A stretch of 64,000 nt of DNA, taken from Bacillus sp. FJAT-27225 (GTDB taxonomy: Bacteria > Bacillota > Bacilli > Bacillales > Cytobacillaceae). The notes beneath the pieces were generated by a model, which was not told the origin of the DNA, did not search any database, and saw only the letters and a list, made by a program, of their open reading frames with translations. Location of the stretch: NCBI RefSeq assembly GCF_001685025.1, contig NZ_MAYU01000022.1, positions 481,724-545,723 of the forward strand. Direction: 5' to 3'. Position numbers and translations under genes: made by a program. The stretch's first letter is position 1. Each line of letters opens with the position of its first letter. Of the stretch, positions 23,978-31,797 are shown one piece after another.

Positions 23978-25132
23978 TTAGACTGCTGGAGCTGCATTAA
24001 AATCAATGTCCAGGTCATAGACAAGAGCTGCTTTGTTGTCCTTCGGCTTGCCATTGGCAAATTTCTTGATTGTGTAGAGATTTGCATCTTCCAAGGCAAG
24101 TGTCTGATCAAATTTATTCAGTTTGTAAGCGCCGGCGATTGCTGCAAGATAACGTCCTTTTACAAAGAACACCGCTTTTCCAACAGGTACCTCTTCAGAA
24201 TCTACTACCTGAATGTTATAAGGGAGAGCCATTACCCACTGGCCATTTGCAGTCTGGATAGTGTTTCTGAATTGCACGGCAATTGCATCCACTGGGTTTA
24301 CTACCATAACCACCTTGTTGTTCACCTTCAATGATTTTCCTTCTGAGTCCTCAGATAGGGCTTTTACCACACCGTACAGTTCACCTGCGACAACTTCTCC
24401 TCTTTCGGAAGGTGCAAAAGTCAGGATTCCAGAAGAAGTTTTATCTGTTACCGCGCCTGTATCAGGATTAACATCCTTCATCAATCCTACGGGCTGGCTC
24501 TTTACTGCGCCGCCACCATTAACAAATCCGAATTCTAAGCCCACAGAGATGCACTCAACCAAAAGTGTACGGACATAGCGTTCGATCCACTCAGGGCCAA
24601 GTTCCTCCATATCTTTTGGAATTGCCGCGAATGCTGTCAGTTTGAGCTGGCTGATTGTTTCGGAACGGAACGCAGTGTTTACCTGGCCCTTAATATCGCC
24701 GAACAGTTCACCCCAGACGAATGCCTTGGTTGGGTCAGAATAGATATATTTTGTAACCGCACCGAGATCTTGCAGGCCAAGTGCTTCGAGTAATGGATGC
24801 TCATTAACTAGGTCTTCGAAGACGCGTTCCTGTGTAGTGACCGGCAGGATGGAATCATCCTTAAATCCACCATCTTGAACAACAGCATTGAAGAATTTCA
24901 TTTCTTCGGAAGTTAAAACATTTTGACCACGCTGCTGAAGGATGGAACGGTCTAGCATTTCATCATTCACTTGGGAACGAACAGTATCAATTACGGAGGC
25001 CTGTAGCGCATCGAAAAAGTTTTGAAACGCTTGGGATTGCTCTTGCTCTGTGGATTCGCCATTGGCGAGTACAGCTGTAAGTTTTGTTTTTGCTTCGTTA
25101 AAAGTCTCATTTTTCTTAAATTTAATAGTCAT
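23978..25132 (-). CDS. Major capsid protein, HK97 fold
   Basis: A 384-aa capsid subunit. The N-terminal ~110 residues are a helical delta/scaffold domain, expected to be cut by the adjacent ClpP-type protease. The HK97 core then reads LPVTTQERVFEDLVNEHPLLEALG, AFAAIPKDMEELGPEWIERYV, VNGGGAVKSQPVGLM and VGKAVFFVKGRYLAA. ATG 25132 after GAGGTAATAATTA. Confidence 0.92.
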   Translation of the reverse strand: MTIKFKKNETFNEAKTKLTAVLANGESTEQEQSQAFQNFFDALQASVIDTVRSQVNDEMLDRSILQQRGQNVLTSEEMKFFNAVVQDGGFKDDSILPVTTQERVFEDLVNEHPLLEALGLQDLGAVTKYIYSDPTKAFVWGELFGDIKGQVNTAFRSETISQLKLTAFAAIPKDMEELGPEWIERYVRTLLVECISVGLEFGFVNGGGAVKSQPVGLMKDVNPDTGAVTDKTSSGILTFAPSERGEVVAGELYGVVKALSEDSEGKSLKVNNKVVMVVNPVDAIAVQFRNTIQTANGQWVMALPYNIQVVDSEEVPVGKAVFFVKGRYLAAIAGAYKLNKFDQTLALEDANLYTIKKFANGKPKDNKAALVYDLDIDFNAAPAV

Positions 25133-25160
25133 TAATTATTACCTCGTTTCTAATTTTGTT

Positions 25161-25955
25161 TTATAAATTTAAAAAGAGTCTGCTCAAGTTCCGCTTTGCA
25201 GCTGGTGCTTGTTCAGGCTCTTTGGGTTCTTGTGGAGCAACTTCGTTTTTCAACTCATTTTTGAACTCAGCAAACATTTGCCTTAATGTTTCTTCAGTCA
25301 CGAAATTGGAAGGAACAGGCTCAGACTTTTTCTCATTCATCACTTTGTTTCGAAGGCCATCAATCACCTTTTGAGGAATCAGACCAGACCCGTTCACCGA
25401 TGCCGAGGCAGCAAGTTTAACTGATGTATCCATAAACATGATTTCATCCACAAAACCATTTTCCAAAGCTTGCTGTGGACCCATCCATGTTTCTTCAGCC
25501 ATCATGTTCAGCAGTTCTTCTTCGGTTTTGCCTGTCTTTATCATATAGGCATTTACAATGGTTTTGTCCGTCACTCTAAGTCTTTCCGCTGTTTTGGTCA
25601 TATCCCGGTGATCACCAAATCCGATTGTGGATGCGTTATGGACCATCATTTGCCCAGTGGGCGCTATGCGCACTTTTTTTGTACCAGTAGCAATAAAGGA
25701 AGCAGCACTTGCAGCAAGTCCTACTATTTGGGACTCTGTATAACCAGGGTAATTTTTGAGGGCGGTATAAATTTCTGAGCCGTCCCAAACATAACCACCA
25801 GGGCTATTAATAGAGACGATGACATCTTCTCCATTTGCATTATCCAGAGCCTCAATAATTTTCCTTGGCCAAGTCGCATCCATCTCAAACCATTCATAAA
25901 TCCAAGCATCGTCATTAGAGACAATCGGTCCCTTAATATCGATTTTAACCGTCAC
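25161..25955 (-). CDS. Head maturation protease, ClpP type
   Basis: A 264-aa serine protease: INSPGGYVWDG oxyanion region (~49-59), catalytic Ser83 in GLAASAAS and His106 in MMVHNAS. The C-terminal ~70 residues are an extra charged tail, probably a scaffold extension. It processes the capsid delta domain. It overlaps the portal gene by a few bases and directly precedes the capsid gene. Confidence 0.9.
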   Translation of the reverse strand: MTVKIDIKGPIVSNDDAWIYEWFEMDATWPRKIIEALDNANGEDVIVSINSPGGYVWDGSEIYTALKNYPGYTESQIVGLAASAASFIATGTKKVRIAPTGQMMVHNASTIGFGDHRDMTKTAERLRVTDKTIVNAYMIKTGKTEEELLNMMAEETWMGPQQALENGFVDEIMFMDTSVKLAASASVNGSGLIPQKVIDGLRNKVMNEKKSEPVPSNFVTEETLRQMFAEFKNELKNEVAPQEPKEPEQAPAAKRNLSRLFLNL

Positions 25956-27106
25956 TTATTCTCACCTCCTTCAGCCGCTTTCATTTTCTGATAGTTTTTC
26001 GTGATGTAGTGCTTGTCAAGTTCAGGGTCATCGGACTTCTCATACCCAGCCTCTAAGCGCATTTCATTACCGGTAAAGGCACCGGAAGAAATAAGCTTAT
26101 CAATACTGGTTGCAAGGTCGAAAATACTTTGATAGGAAACGCCTTTCACTTCCAACTCTTTGCCCTCGAAGTATTCATTTTGTTCAAAAAACTTAAAATT
26201 ACCTTCATCCTTAATCTTCTTGAGAAAAGGATTAACGGTGAACAACATATAGTTTTTGGTCTGCTTTTCAACATCAGCCATATCTCCATGCAGCAACCCG
26301 GTCGGGATGCCTATTGCCATTGCAACCTGGTCTAAAAAACCGTTGGTGACCTTGTTAATTTCATCTACGCTATTACCACTAACAGCGCCTGAACCATTAA
26401 ACTTTTCATCATATTTGATGCCTTTTTGTTGAGGAACAATTGCAACATCTTTATCACTAAAAGCTTTATAAGCTTTATCAATAAATTCTTGTAGCTTTTT
26501 TACCATTTCCTCCGATTTGGCACCGATCATATCCATATCGACAGTTCCACGAATTTGGTTCTTCCTTTTTTGGGCAGCCAATACCCGTCCAAACAATTCA
26601 CCGTAATCATCGAAAAGACTGTTGATTAGAGGAATTAAATCTTCATTTTTGTACCGCCAATGCAGTACCTCCCCCTGCCGGAACGTTCTTTTAAATTCAT
26701 ATCCTTTCACTTTTACTTTTGAAAAGATATCTTCCAAAACAGCGTATTCGCTGTGTTCAAAATCGTCAGCAATCAAAAGATCCCCATCGTCCGAAACGAT
26801 GACTAGGCACTCATTGTCATAAATGAGCTTTGTGACGATCGTTTGCCAAAATGTGCTGGCTGTCATATTTTTATTCGGCCGAACATTGAGCTTGTAATAG
26901 AGTTCGTCCTTAACATAATCCTTGCCATCTTTCACCCGGAACTCTGATTGGCTTATGGTTCTGCCGAGGAAAGAAGCGCAAATATCGATGGCCAGCTTCT
27001 TCATATGCAGCCGCTTTGATGTATCCTGTAGCAGTTCCACATCGAACATAATTCCCAGTTCACTGTTTCGTTTAAAAATCAAATCTAAAAACCCAATTTT
27101 CTTCAC
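25952..27106 (-). CDS. Portal protein, HK97 family
   Basis: A 384-aa portal subunit: FLGRTISQSEFRVKDGKDYVKDELYYKLNVRPNKNMTASTFWQTIV near the N-terminus and AMAIGIPTGLLHGDMADVEKQTKNYM in the second half, motifs of HK97-type portals. Twelve copies form the DNA channel. Order terS-terL-portal-protease-capsid is standard. Confidence 0.9.
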   Translation of the reverse strand: MKKIGFLDLIFKRNSELGIMFDVELLQDTSKRLHMKKLAIDICASFLGRTISQSEFRVKDGKDYVKDELYYKLNVRPNKNMTASTFWQTIVTKLIYDNECLVIVSDDGDLLIADDFEHSEYAVLEDIFSKVKVKGYEFKRTFRQGEVLHWRYKNEDLIPLINSLFDDYGELFGRVLAAQKRKNQIRGTVDMDMIGAKSEEMVKKLQEFIDKAYKAFSDKDVAIVPQQKGIKYDEKFNGSGAVSGNSVDEINKVTNGFLDQVAMAIGIPTGLLHGDMADVEKQTKNYMLFTVNPFLKKIKDEGNFKFFEQNEYFEGKELEVKGVSYQSIFDLATSIDKLISSGAFTGNEMRLEAGYEKSDDPELDKHYITKNYQKMKAAEGGENK

Positions 27107-27111
27107 CCCCT

Positions 27112-28785
27112 TTAAAAGCTAATTGCATCAAGATAAAAATCTGCCTCTTCTTGAATTTCCTCAATTCGATAAAGGCCACATACAAATGCCTGAAATCCGT
27201 CTGTTTTTCGGCGGACAGCCTCTTTTTTCAAATACTCCTTATTGCCATCCGGTTTAATTCGCACCAGGACGTTATTGGTGTACCAGCGCATCAGAGGGTT
27301 GTCTCCAAAGATAAATTGCTGGTTAGCGAAACCAAGTTCAACACGGGGAGCAAGCAGGCTGTGAATGGCTTTAGGACTCCGGATAACTTCAACTTCAAAT
27401 CCAGCTTCTTGAAGTGGCCCCTTAAGTACCTCCATCCGGAAGTTATCCCCAATGATTTTCTTGATTGTGTAAAACTTGCTCATTTCCAGAAACCAATCCA
27501 CTACGTGCTTTGGATTAATGGTCTCCTCATCAATAACAGTCAGGAGCCCTTGTTCTTCCCATTTTCGGATTGGAGCAAATTTTTTCTTGCCAGCCATTTC
27601 GGCATCGTGCTTTTTAGAATAGCTGTAATACTTATCTACAAATTCTTTCCTAGCAAAAGAATGCGTAATGAAGGGGTATTTACCATCATGTTTAAATAAA
27701 AGACCACATGCAGCAAAGTCCCGGATGCTCGCAAAGTCTAAGCAGCCGATACATTCTTTGCCTAACAAATCTGGCATCTCTTGATTCGTTGCCTCGATTT
27801 CTTCCCACTTGGCAACCGAACGTTCCAGATCTGTAACCGGCAAGTTCATACGCTTTGTCATAAATTCTTCACGGTTACTTGGATCGTCTTCCAAGCTTTC
27901 GTATTCTTCAAGAATTGTTTCATATAGACCCTGGGCATACCCGCTTCTAGGAAGACACAGCATTGGATTTGCCTTTTCCCAATTAGCTGGGTCGTTGACC
28001 TCTTCCTCTTTATCCAGCTTACAGATATAAGGGAAAACAGCATTAGATCTTGCTTCCCCTCTTAAAACCTTCATGGCTAATTCTTTCATTCCATCCAGGA
28101 AACCATCGCGAACATAACCATCAGTACCGATGTAAAATTCACGGGGATTCGCTTTCTTCCCAAGTCCTGAGATATGAACCCGTACATCTTTATTGGATTC
28201 ATACTGATGGATTTCATCAAAGACAACAGCGCCGTCCCGCAATCCGTCTTTTGTTTCGCCATTGGATGTCCGGAATTTTAAAATGGATCCTGTCTTTTTT
28301 GATGTGATTTCGGTTTTAGTTCTCCTGAACATGGCCTTTAATGGACCAGAGCGCCCTATCACATTGTAAGTTTCGTCAAATGATGTCTTTGCCTGTTCTT
28401 CGGAGTTGGCCACAATTGAAACGTTATATTCCGGAATGCCATGAAGCGGACTAGTCAGAAAATGAGTGATGACAGAAATTAAACCGTTTTTACCTGCACC
28501 CCGGGCAATGAGCCAAAGATGTTTCCGGTAAAAAACCCGGCCACTTCCTTTGAAAAATAAAAAGACGAATGCAATGAGAAACTTATCGAATGGGACGAGT
28601 GGGAAATACCACTTCTCACCAAACCGGATACAGTTCTCAATCATTTCGTCATCAAAATACAAATCGTCACGGCTAAGCACATGCTTTTTCAAATACTCAA
28701 TTAGCATGATTCGCTCTTCATTCAGTTTTATCTTTCCAGATTTCCAGAGATGGATATATTCATCAACGTACTTATTTTTTATCAA
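27112..28785 (-). CDS. terL: Terminase large subunit
   Basis: A 557-aa packaging motor of the Terminase_1 family. Walker A is ARGAGKNG, Walker B VVFDEIHQYE; the C-terminal nuclease domain includes GCLDFASIRDFAA with the catalytic aspartates. It cuts and translocates phage DNA. It overlaps the small-subunit gene by four bases. Confidence 0.93.
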   Translation of the reverse strand: MIKNKYVDEYIHLWKSGKIKLNEERIMLIEYLKKHVLSRDDLYFDDEMIENCIRFGEKWYFPLVPFDKFLIAFVFLFFKGSGRVFYRKHLWLIARGAGKNGLISVITHFLTSPLHGIPEYNVSIVANSEEQAKTSFDETYNVIGRSGPLKAMFRRTKTEITSKKTGSILKFRTSNGETKDGLRDGAVVFDEIHQYESNKDVRVHISGLGKKANPREFYIGTDGYVRDGFLDGMKELAMKVLRGEARSNAVFPYICKLDKEEEVNDPANWEKANPMLCLPRSGYAQGLYETILEEYESLEDDPSNREEFMTKRMNLPVTDLERSVAKWEEIEATNQEMPDLLGKECIGCLDFASIRDFAACGLLFKHDGKYPFITHSFARKEFVDKYYSYSKKHDAEMAGKKKFAPIRKWEEQGLLTVIDEETINPKHVVDWFLEMSKFYTIKKIIGDNFRMEVLKGPLQEAGFEVEVIRSPKAIHSLLAPRVELGFANQQFIFGDNPLMRWYTNNVLVRIKPDGNKEYLKKEAVRRKTDGFQAFVCGLYRIEEIQEEADFYLDAISF

Positions 28786-29102
28786 ACTAAATCAGCTTCC
28801 GAATAATCATCTTCACCATTCGGAGGGTGGGTTCCCTCACTGATAAAATTAAATGATTTCTCAATAGCCAACATTTGTGCGTTCACTTTCATTTTGTCAT
28901 TAACAGCAGGATGACTTTTTACAAAACGCTGTGCTCCATTTTCGGTTACAACTGTCGCGCCGTGCGCTTTAATTTCTTTATCCAGCTGCTTATTTAATTT
29001 CACCAGGCTGATATAACGCTCAACCTTCTCTACTTCAATCAGATCGTCAGTATCAATTCGACTCATCAGTTGTTTTTGTAGCTTCGAAACATTGACTGGC
29101 AT
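28782..29102 (-). CDS. terS: Terminase small subunit, P27 family
   Basis: A 106-aa protein with VEKVERYISLVKLNKQLDKEIKAHGATVVTENGAQRFVKSHPAV, the P27-family pattern for cos-type DNA recognition. ATG 29102 follows GGGGGTGGGGAAGC. The 114-bp gap upstream (29103-29216) contains the G-rich GACCGGGGGGT and may include the cos site, as expected next to terS and HNH (inference). Confidence 0.85.
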   Translation of the reverse strand: MPVNVSKLQKQLMSRIDTDDLIEVEKVERYISLVKLNKQLDKEIKAHGATVVTENGAQRFVKSHPAVNDKMKVNAQMLAIEKSFNFISEGTHPPNGEDDYSEADLV

Positions 29103-29216
29103 GCTTCCCCACCCCCCTTATGTGAGATTTTTTTGCTGGAAATCTGGACGGTTGACTCCCCCAACCGGTGCTAAGGAATTGGGAAAAACCCAAAGTTTTT
29201 GACCGGGGGGTATGTT

Positions 29217-29486
29217 TTATTTTCCTATTCTTGGTTTTCCTGCTGGTCCTTCATTCGGTTTCATGGCATCTAAGACAACGTATGAAGACCGTTGCAATGC
29301 TTCTGCTGCACCAAGGTGTTCAATGATTGCCAAGTTGTTCCTTACAACTAATTGGGCTTGAGGTGAAGGATCGTTTATTATTTTGTTTATCTTGTGAGAA
29401 ACTTCAACTATCACCTGCTCAAGTAAATCTTCGATCTTCCAACCATTATGATTCTCAGAACTCATTAAGATTGATTTAATTTCCAC
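29217..29486 (-). CDS. Hypothetical protein between HNH and terS
   Basis: An 89-aa mainly helical protein (KIEDLLEQVIVEVSHKINKIINDPSPQAQLVVRNNLAIIEHL). No family recognised. The first start is GTG 29486; an internal ATG at 29465 is also possible and neither has a strong ribosome site. Its location in the packaging module suggests an accessory of terminase or HNH. Confidence 0.55.
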   Translation of the reverse strand: MEIKSILMSSENHNGWKIEDLLEQVIVEVSHKINKIINDPSPQAQLVVRNNLAIIEHLGAAEALQRSSYVVLDAMKPNEGPAGKPRIGK

Positions 29487-29492
29487 CTTGTC

Positions 29493-29825
29493 TTACCACC
29501 TCTCATCATTCCACCTTGGCGGTTTAAACTCAAACGCTCTGTCATGCTTAATGTTATGGCACTTAACACAAAGAGTCTCAAGGTTATCATCATCGAGTGC
29601 AAGCTCTGGATGATCCTCCAACTCTTTGATGTGGTCAACAACAAGAGCAATCTTCTTTCGCTTTGCTCTCTCGCTGTATTCATTCATATCGATAGTAACG
29701 CTGCCCTGTCTCTTACATTCCTGGCACTCGTAGTTATCGCGCTGTTTAATATGCTCGCGCTTACGTTTCCAATCTGGACTATCATAGAACTTTCGTTTCT
29801 GCTGACGAGTTTTATACTCGGCCAT
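29493..29825 (-). CDS. HNH endonuclease
   Basis: A 110-aa HNH nuclease: CQECKRQG and CVKCHNIKH zinc pairs flank VVDHIKELEDHPELALDDDNLETL with the catalytic DH and N. Such proteins sit beside terminases in cos phages and are needed for specific DNA cleavage during packaging (known for HK97 gp74). ATG 29825. Confidence 0.9.
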   Translation of the reverse strand: MAEYKTRQQKRKFYDSPDWKRKREHIKQRDNYECQECKRQGSVTIDMNEYSERAKRKKIALVVDHIKELEDHPELALDDDNLETLCVKCHNIKHDRAFEFKPPRWNDERW

Positions 29826-29910
29826 TCATCTTACTCCTGTTATATCCGCCATACAAAACGAGAACCGTAACCACTTGACCTACAGCAAATCCGCAAATGA
29901 ATGTAATCAC
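29812..29910 (-). CDS. Micro-protein with one membrane helix, DUF3789-like
   Basis: A 32-aa frame starting MITFICGFAVGQVVTVLVLYGG, one hydrophobic helix and a basic tail. The GTG (29908-29910) overlaps the stop of the previous gene (GTGA) and its end overlaps the HNH start. Size and pattern recall DUF3789 micro-proteins of phages. Function unknown. Confidence 0.5.
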   Translation of the reverse strand: MITFICGFAVGQVVTVLVLYGGYNRSKMNGRV

Positions 29911-30101
29911 TTTCGTCTCACCGCCCCGTTAACTCGTCTGTATGTATCACGGTTCATGCCCATGATCTCTGGCCAATTTACACATTCCTGTTTCTTTTTA
30001 GGCTTCTTAACAGATTCCCTTGGTCTTCCTTTATTCTTTGGTACTGCCATTCTGTTCAGCTGCTGTTTTTGTTCACTGGTTAAATGATCAGCTACTCTCA
30101 T
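29907..30101 (-). CDS. Small basic phage protein, first of the late operon
   Basis: A 64-aa basic protein (VPKNKGRPRESVKKPKKKQEC) with a C-terminal WPEIMGMNRDTYRRVNGA segment that could be a helix-turn-helix. It is the first gene read in the late operon. No firm family; a small DNA-binding regulator is possible. Confidence 0.55.
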   Translation of the reverse strand: MRVADHLTSEQKQQLNRMAVPKNKGRPRESVKKPKKKQECVNWPEIMGMNRDTYRRVNGAVRRK

Positions 30102-30130
30102 TTCCCTAATCTCCCTTTTTATCTAAATAG

Positions 30131-30157
30131 AAAAAGCACCCATGTTTATGGATGCTT
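30131..30157 (-). terminator. Terminator-like hairpin upstream of the late operon
   Basis: On the minus strand AAGCA-t-CCAT...ATGG-g-TGCTT is followed by TTTTTC. It lies between the predicted late promoter and the first late gene, so it either ends upstream transcripts or acts as a leader attenuator. Confidence 0.6.
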
Positions 30158-30231
30158 GAAAACAAATCTATTCAACCCTTGCAAAGACATTTGCGAGGTA
30201 TATATATTCTTTTCATTCTTTATCATTATTG

Positions 30232-30280
30232 TTTATATCCAGTCGCTGTTACCTGGCTGTTACTTAAGCGTTACTTAGAG
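30232..30280 (-). promoter_or_regulatory. Putative late promoter with three 11-bp-spaced GTTAC repeats
   Basis: GTTAC begins at 30248, 30259 and 30270, exactly 11 bp apart (GTTACCT, GTTACTT, GTTACTT), so the copies lie on one face of the helix. A TATAAA box (30232-30237, minus) lies just downstream. The layout suits an activator of the ArpU/late-regulator type replacing a -35 box. The activator is not in the window. Confidence 0.5.
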
Positions 30281-30386
30281 CAAAAACATTGTTCCTGAAA
30301 CCATTGATACATAAGGCTTAATTTAAATTGTGTCAGTGTTACCAATAATTTAAAAATAAATTATCTGACAATTTTAACGAGACCCG

Positions 30387-30398
30387 GAACAACCGTTC
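30387..30398. promoter_or_regulatory. Second GAACAACCGTTC palindrome (LexA-box-like)
   Basis: The same 12-mer is the core of the site at 7199-7212. This one abuts the stop codon of the membrane-protein gene and is about 290 bp upstream of the late operon. A degenerate copy (GAAACAAACGTTCTTA) lies near 31054. Confidence 0.35.
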
Positions 30399-30956
30399 TT
30401 ATTTTTGGTTTTTATTATGTTCTCTCAAATAGTATTTATGATATTTCATTATGTTCGCACCAGAGTAAAATCTACTAATCAAAATAAAAACAAATAATCC
30501 AAGAACAATAAAGAAGTAAATCCAGTGCCAATCAACCTTTGAATTAATTTGAAAATTGGTTAATCCTATAATAAGAGCTGACAAACCTAAACTCATTGTA
30601 ATTCCACCGAGTTCATGTTTTCTGGATAATAAGTACCTATACCTTTCTTTCCTTTCATTCCCCTTATCAATACTCATGAGATATTCGTCAATTTTAATTT
30701 CTTCGCTGAAATATTTATCCCATTTTCCTATCCTCGGAATCACCCAAGTAAGCGAATGATGAAGCTGATTTAATAAATATCCCAACGGTACACCAAGGAC
30801 AGTCACTACCGCTCCGGCAGCTAACAGTTCTGATGGCTTGCTAACATCATCCTTAATTAAATCTATGAATGTAAAATAAAGATAAGGTGTAAGGGCCATT
30901 ATCATAATCCATCCAGGGATTCCCCATCTTATAAGATATTTAGTTTCAAAATTCAT
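30399..30956 (-). CDS. Membrane protein, prophage cargo
   Basis: A 185-aa protein with four predicted membrane helices (about 13-33, 43-65, 117-135 and 142-163) and a central charged loop (SIDKGNERKERYRYLLSRKHELGG). No family is recognised. It lies outside the late operon near the attachment end, the usual place for lysogenic-conversion genes, and could mediate superinfection exclusion (inference). ATG 30956. Confidence 0.65.
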   Translation of the reverse strand: MNFETKYLIRWGIPGWIMIMALTPYLYFTFIDLIKDDVSKPSELLAAGAVVTVLGVPLGYLLNQLHHSLTWVIPRIGKWDKYFSEEIKIDEYLMSIDKGNERKERYRYLLSRKHELGGITMSLGLSALIIGLTNFQINSKVDWHWIYFFIVLGLFVFILISRFYSGANIMKYHKYYLREHNKNQK

Positions 30957-31023
30957 TACTCTCTTCCTCCTTTTGATTAATTATTCGAGAAAGAGAAATG
31001 CAAATCCTCTATAAAGCTCCCAG

Positions 31024-31039
31024 TTACTTCGGCCGGCAG
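31024..31039. repeat. Direct repeat TTACTTCGGCCGGCAG, copy 1
   Basis: The same 16-mer is at 31355-31370, where it belongs to the 3' part of the frameshifted gene (encoding LPAEV). Here, on the minus strand, it reads LPAEVTGSF in a frame with no start, so this segment (about 30975-31075) looks like a decayed duplicate of that gene's end. Confidence 0.5.
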
Positions 31040-31084
31040 TTTTACGGGAGTCCTGAAACAAACGTTCTTAATTATTGTTTTTTA

Positions 31085-31112
31085 AAAAAGGCATTCCCAA
31101 AAGGAAATGCCC
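31085..31112 (-). terminator. Terminator after the Cse60-like gene
   Basis: On the minus strand GGGGCATTTCC-ttttg-GGAATGCC is followed by TTTTTTA. It ends the two-gene unit of the Cse60-like gene and its upstream partner. Confidence 0.75.
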
Positions 31113-31119
31113 CAAACAT

Positions 31120-31287
31120 TTAAACTTCATAGATAACAAGTGCAGAATATACAACAGCGCTATCGTTGTATGTGGTGCTGAATTTAACATCAATCAATCG
31201 GAAATTAATAATTTCTTCTAAAAACTGATTGAGGTTTTCTTCAAATGTACTAACTGCACCTGATTTAATTAATTTTGCTTGCTTCAA
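31120..31287 (-). CDS. Cse60-like small sporulation protein
   Basis: A 55-aa protein, MKQAKLIKSGAVSTFEENLNQFLEEI and ending VVYSALVIYEV. The pattern (N-terminal strand, LE-x-N-x-FLEE, IDVKFSTT, YSALVIYE) fits the Cse60/DUF2758 family; B. subtilis Cse60 is a sigma-E-controlled sporulation protein of unknown role. TTG start (31285-31287) follows a near-perfect AAGGGGAGGTGAT and overlaps the preceding stop (TTGA). Its presence at the yhbH-inserted end of a prophage is notable. Confidence 0.65.
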   Translation of the reverse strand: MKQAKLIKSGAVSTFEENLNQFLEEIINFRLIDVKFSTTYNDSAVVYSALVIYEV

Positions 31288-31482
31288 AATATCACCTCCC
31301 CTTGTATAATTTCTACAAAAGGAGATTTTTTCCTTCTAACATTTAAGCTGCCATTTACTTCGGCCGGCAGCTCACCGTCGCGATCCACTCCTTGGACGAT
31401 TGCGATCACCGTTTCCCCCGGAGGAAGGTGCAAGGTTTAGGGTATGAGCGATGGACAGCGGAATGCCAATAACGTCTGCCAT
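31284..31482 (-). pseudogene. Frameshifted small gene upstream of the Cse60-like gene
   Basis: Frame one reads MADVIGIPLSIAHTLNLAPSSG and then fails. After the GGGGG run (31415-31419, minus), one base fewer gives ETVIAIVQGVDRDGELPAEV and continues to a TGA that overlaps the TTG of the Cse60-like gene. Corrected, the product is 65 aa and both genes are coupled, so the indel is a recent mutation or a sequencing error. Family not recognised. Confidence 0.55.
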
Positions 31483-31516
31483 AACCAGGAGTGGAGTATC
31501 AATAATATGAAATTAA

Positions 31517-31589
31517 CATGGGCGATAGGAATTGAACCTACCACATGCGGTTTTGGAGACCACCTCGCCACCTTGGTACATGCGCCCAT
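31517..31589 (-). tRNA. tRNA-Trp (CCA anticodon), no encoded CCA end
   Basis: On the minus strand: acceptor ATGGGCG pairs with CGCCCAT; anticodon arm GTGGT-CTCCAAA-ACCGC gives anticodon CCA (Trp) with U33 and A37; T-arm GTAGG-TTCAATT-CCTAT. The D-arm is weak. The discriminator is G and no CCA is encoded, unlike most Bacillus chromosomal tRNAs. It lies inside the prophage, close to its end, so it is probably phage-encoded. Confidence 0.8.
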
Positions 31590-31797
31590 AAAAAATAGAC
31601 GGCACTGAAGTAACCGTCTTTCTCAAAAAATCAACAGATATCTAGCGAGAGAGTCGAATGAGTTTTCCGCCTCATTCAATTCTCGATAATATAAATTTAT
31701 CAGGTTTAGTACCTAATGGCTTAAACTCCATTTAAAAAAATGAAAATAAATTCTTAATGTGTTTTTAAATAACTTATAGTTAATTTAAAATATCCGG
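31590..31797. other. Prophage right end: hairpins and attachment region
   Basis: No convincing gene. A hairpin GACGG...CCGTC (31597-31617) precedes the tRNA; another (about 31651-31686) has arms GAATGAG/CTCATTC. An inverted GTTTAGT...TTAAAC lies at 31704-31727. The site where host yhbH homology ends (31795-31800) marks the attachment junction; integrase half-sites would be expected within about 40 bp of it. Confidence 0.5.

Larger units (their letters stand above)
1..31797. mobile_element. Prophage, right-hand part, integrated in yhbH
   Basis: A continuous set of tailed-phage genes runs from the left edge to about 31.8 kb: replication, lysogeny switch, lysis, tail, head and packaging modules plus cargo. 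On the minus strand the late operon comes first and the early operon last, so the lysogeny switch lies in the middle and the attachment site falls between the end of the early genes and the start of the packaging genes. The right boundary is placed where the yhbH reading frame leaves its conserved DTSGS motif (about 31795-31800). No integrase or excisionase is in the window; they are expected further left. The left boundary is unknown. Confidence 0.93.

Noticed and set aside
30246..30280. GTTAC repeats as a CRISPR array or plasmid iterons
   Set aside because: Three 5-7-bp units without spacers cannot be CRISPR; no replication protein gene is nearby, and the position fits a promoter.
31376..31510. 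Long-range pairing (CCACTCCT with AGGAGTGG) as a structured ncRNA
   Set aside because: The same segment reads as two halves of a small coding gene with a one-base frameshift, which explains it better.
31640..31731. Short frame starting MEFKPLGTKPDKF near the attachment site as a gene
   Set aside because: Only 19 codons, no ribosome site; probably chance in the attachment region.
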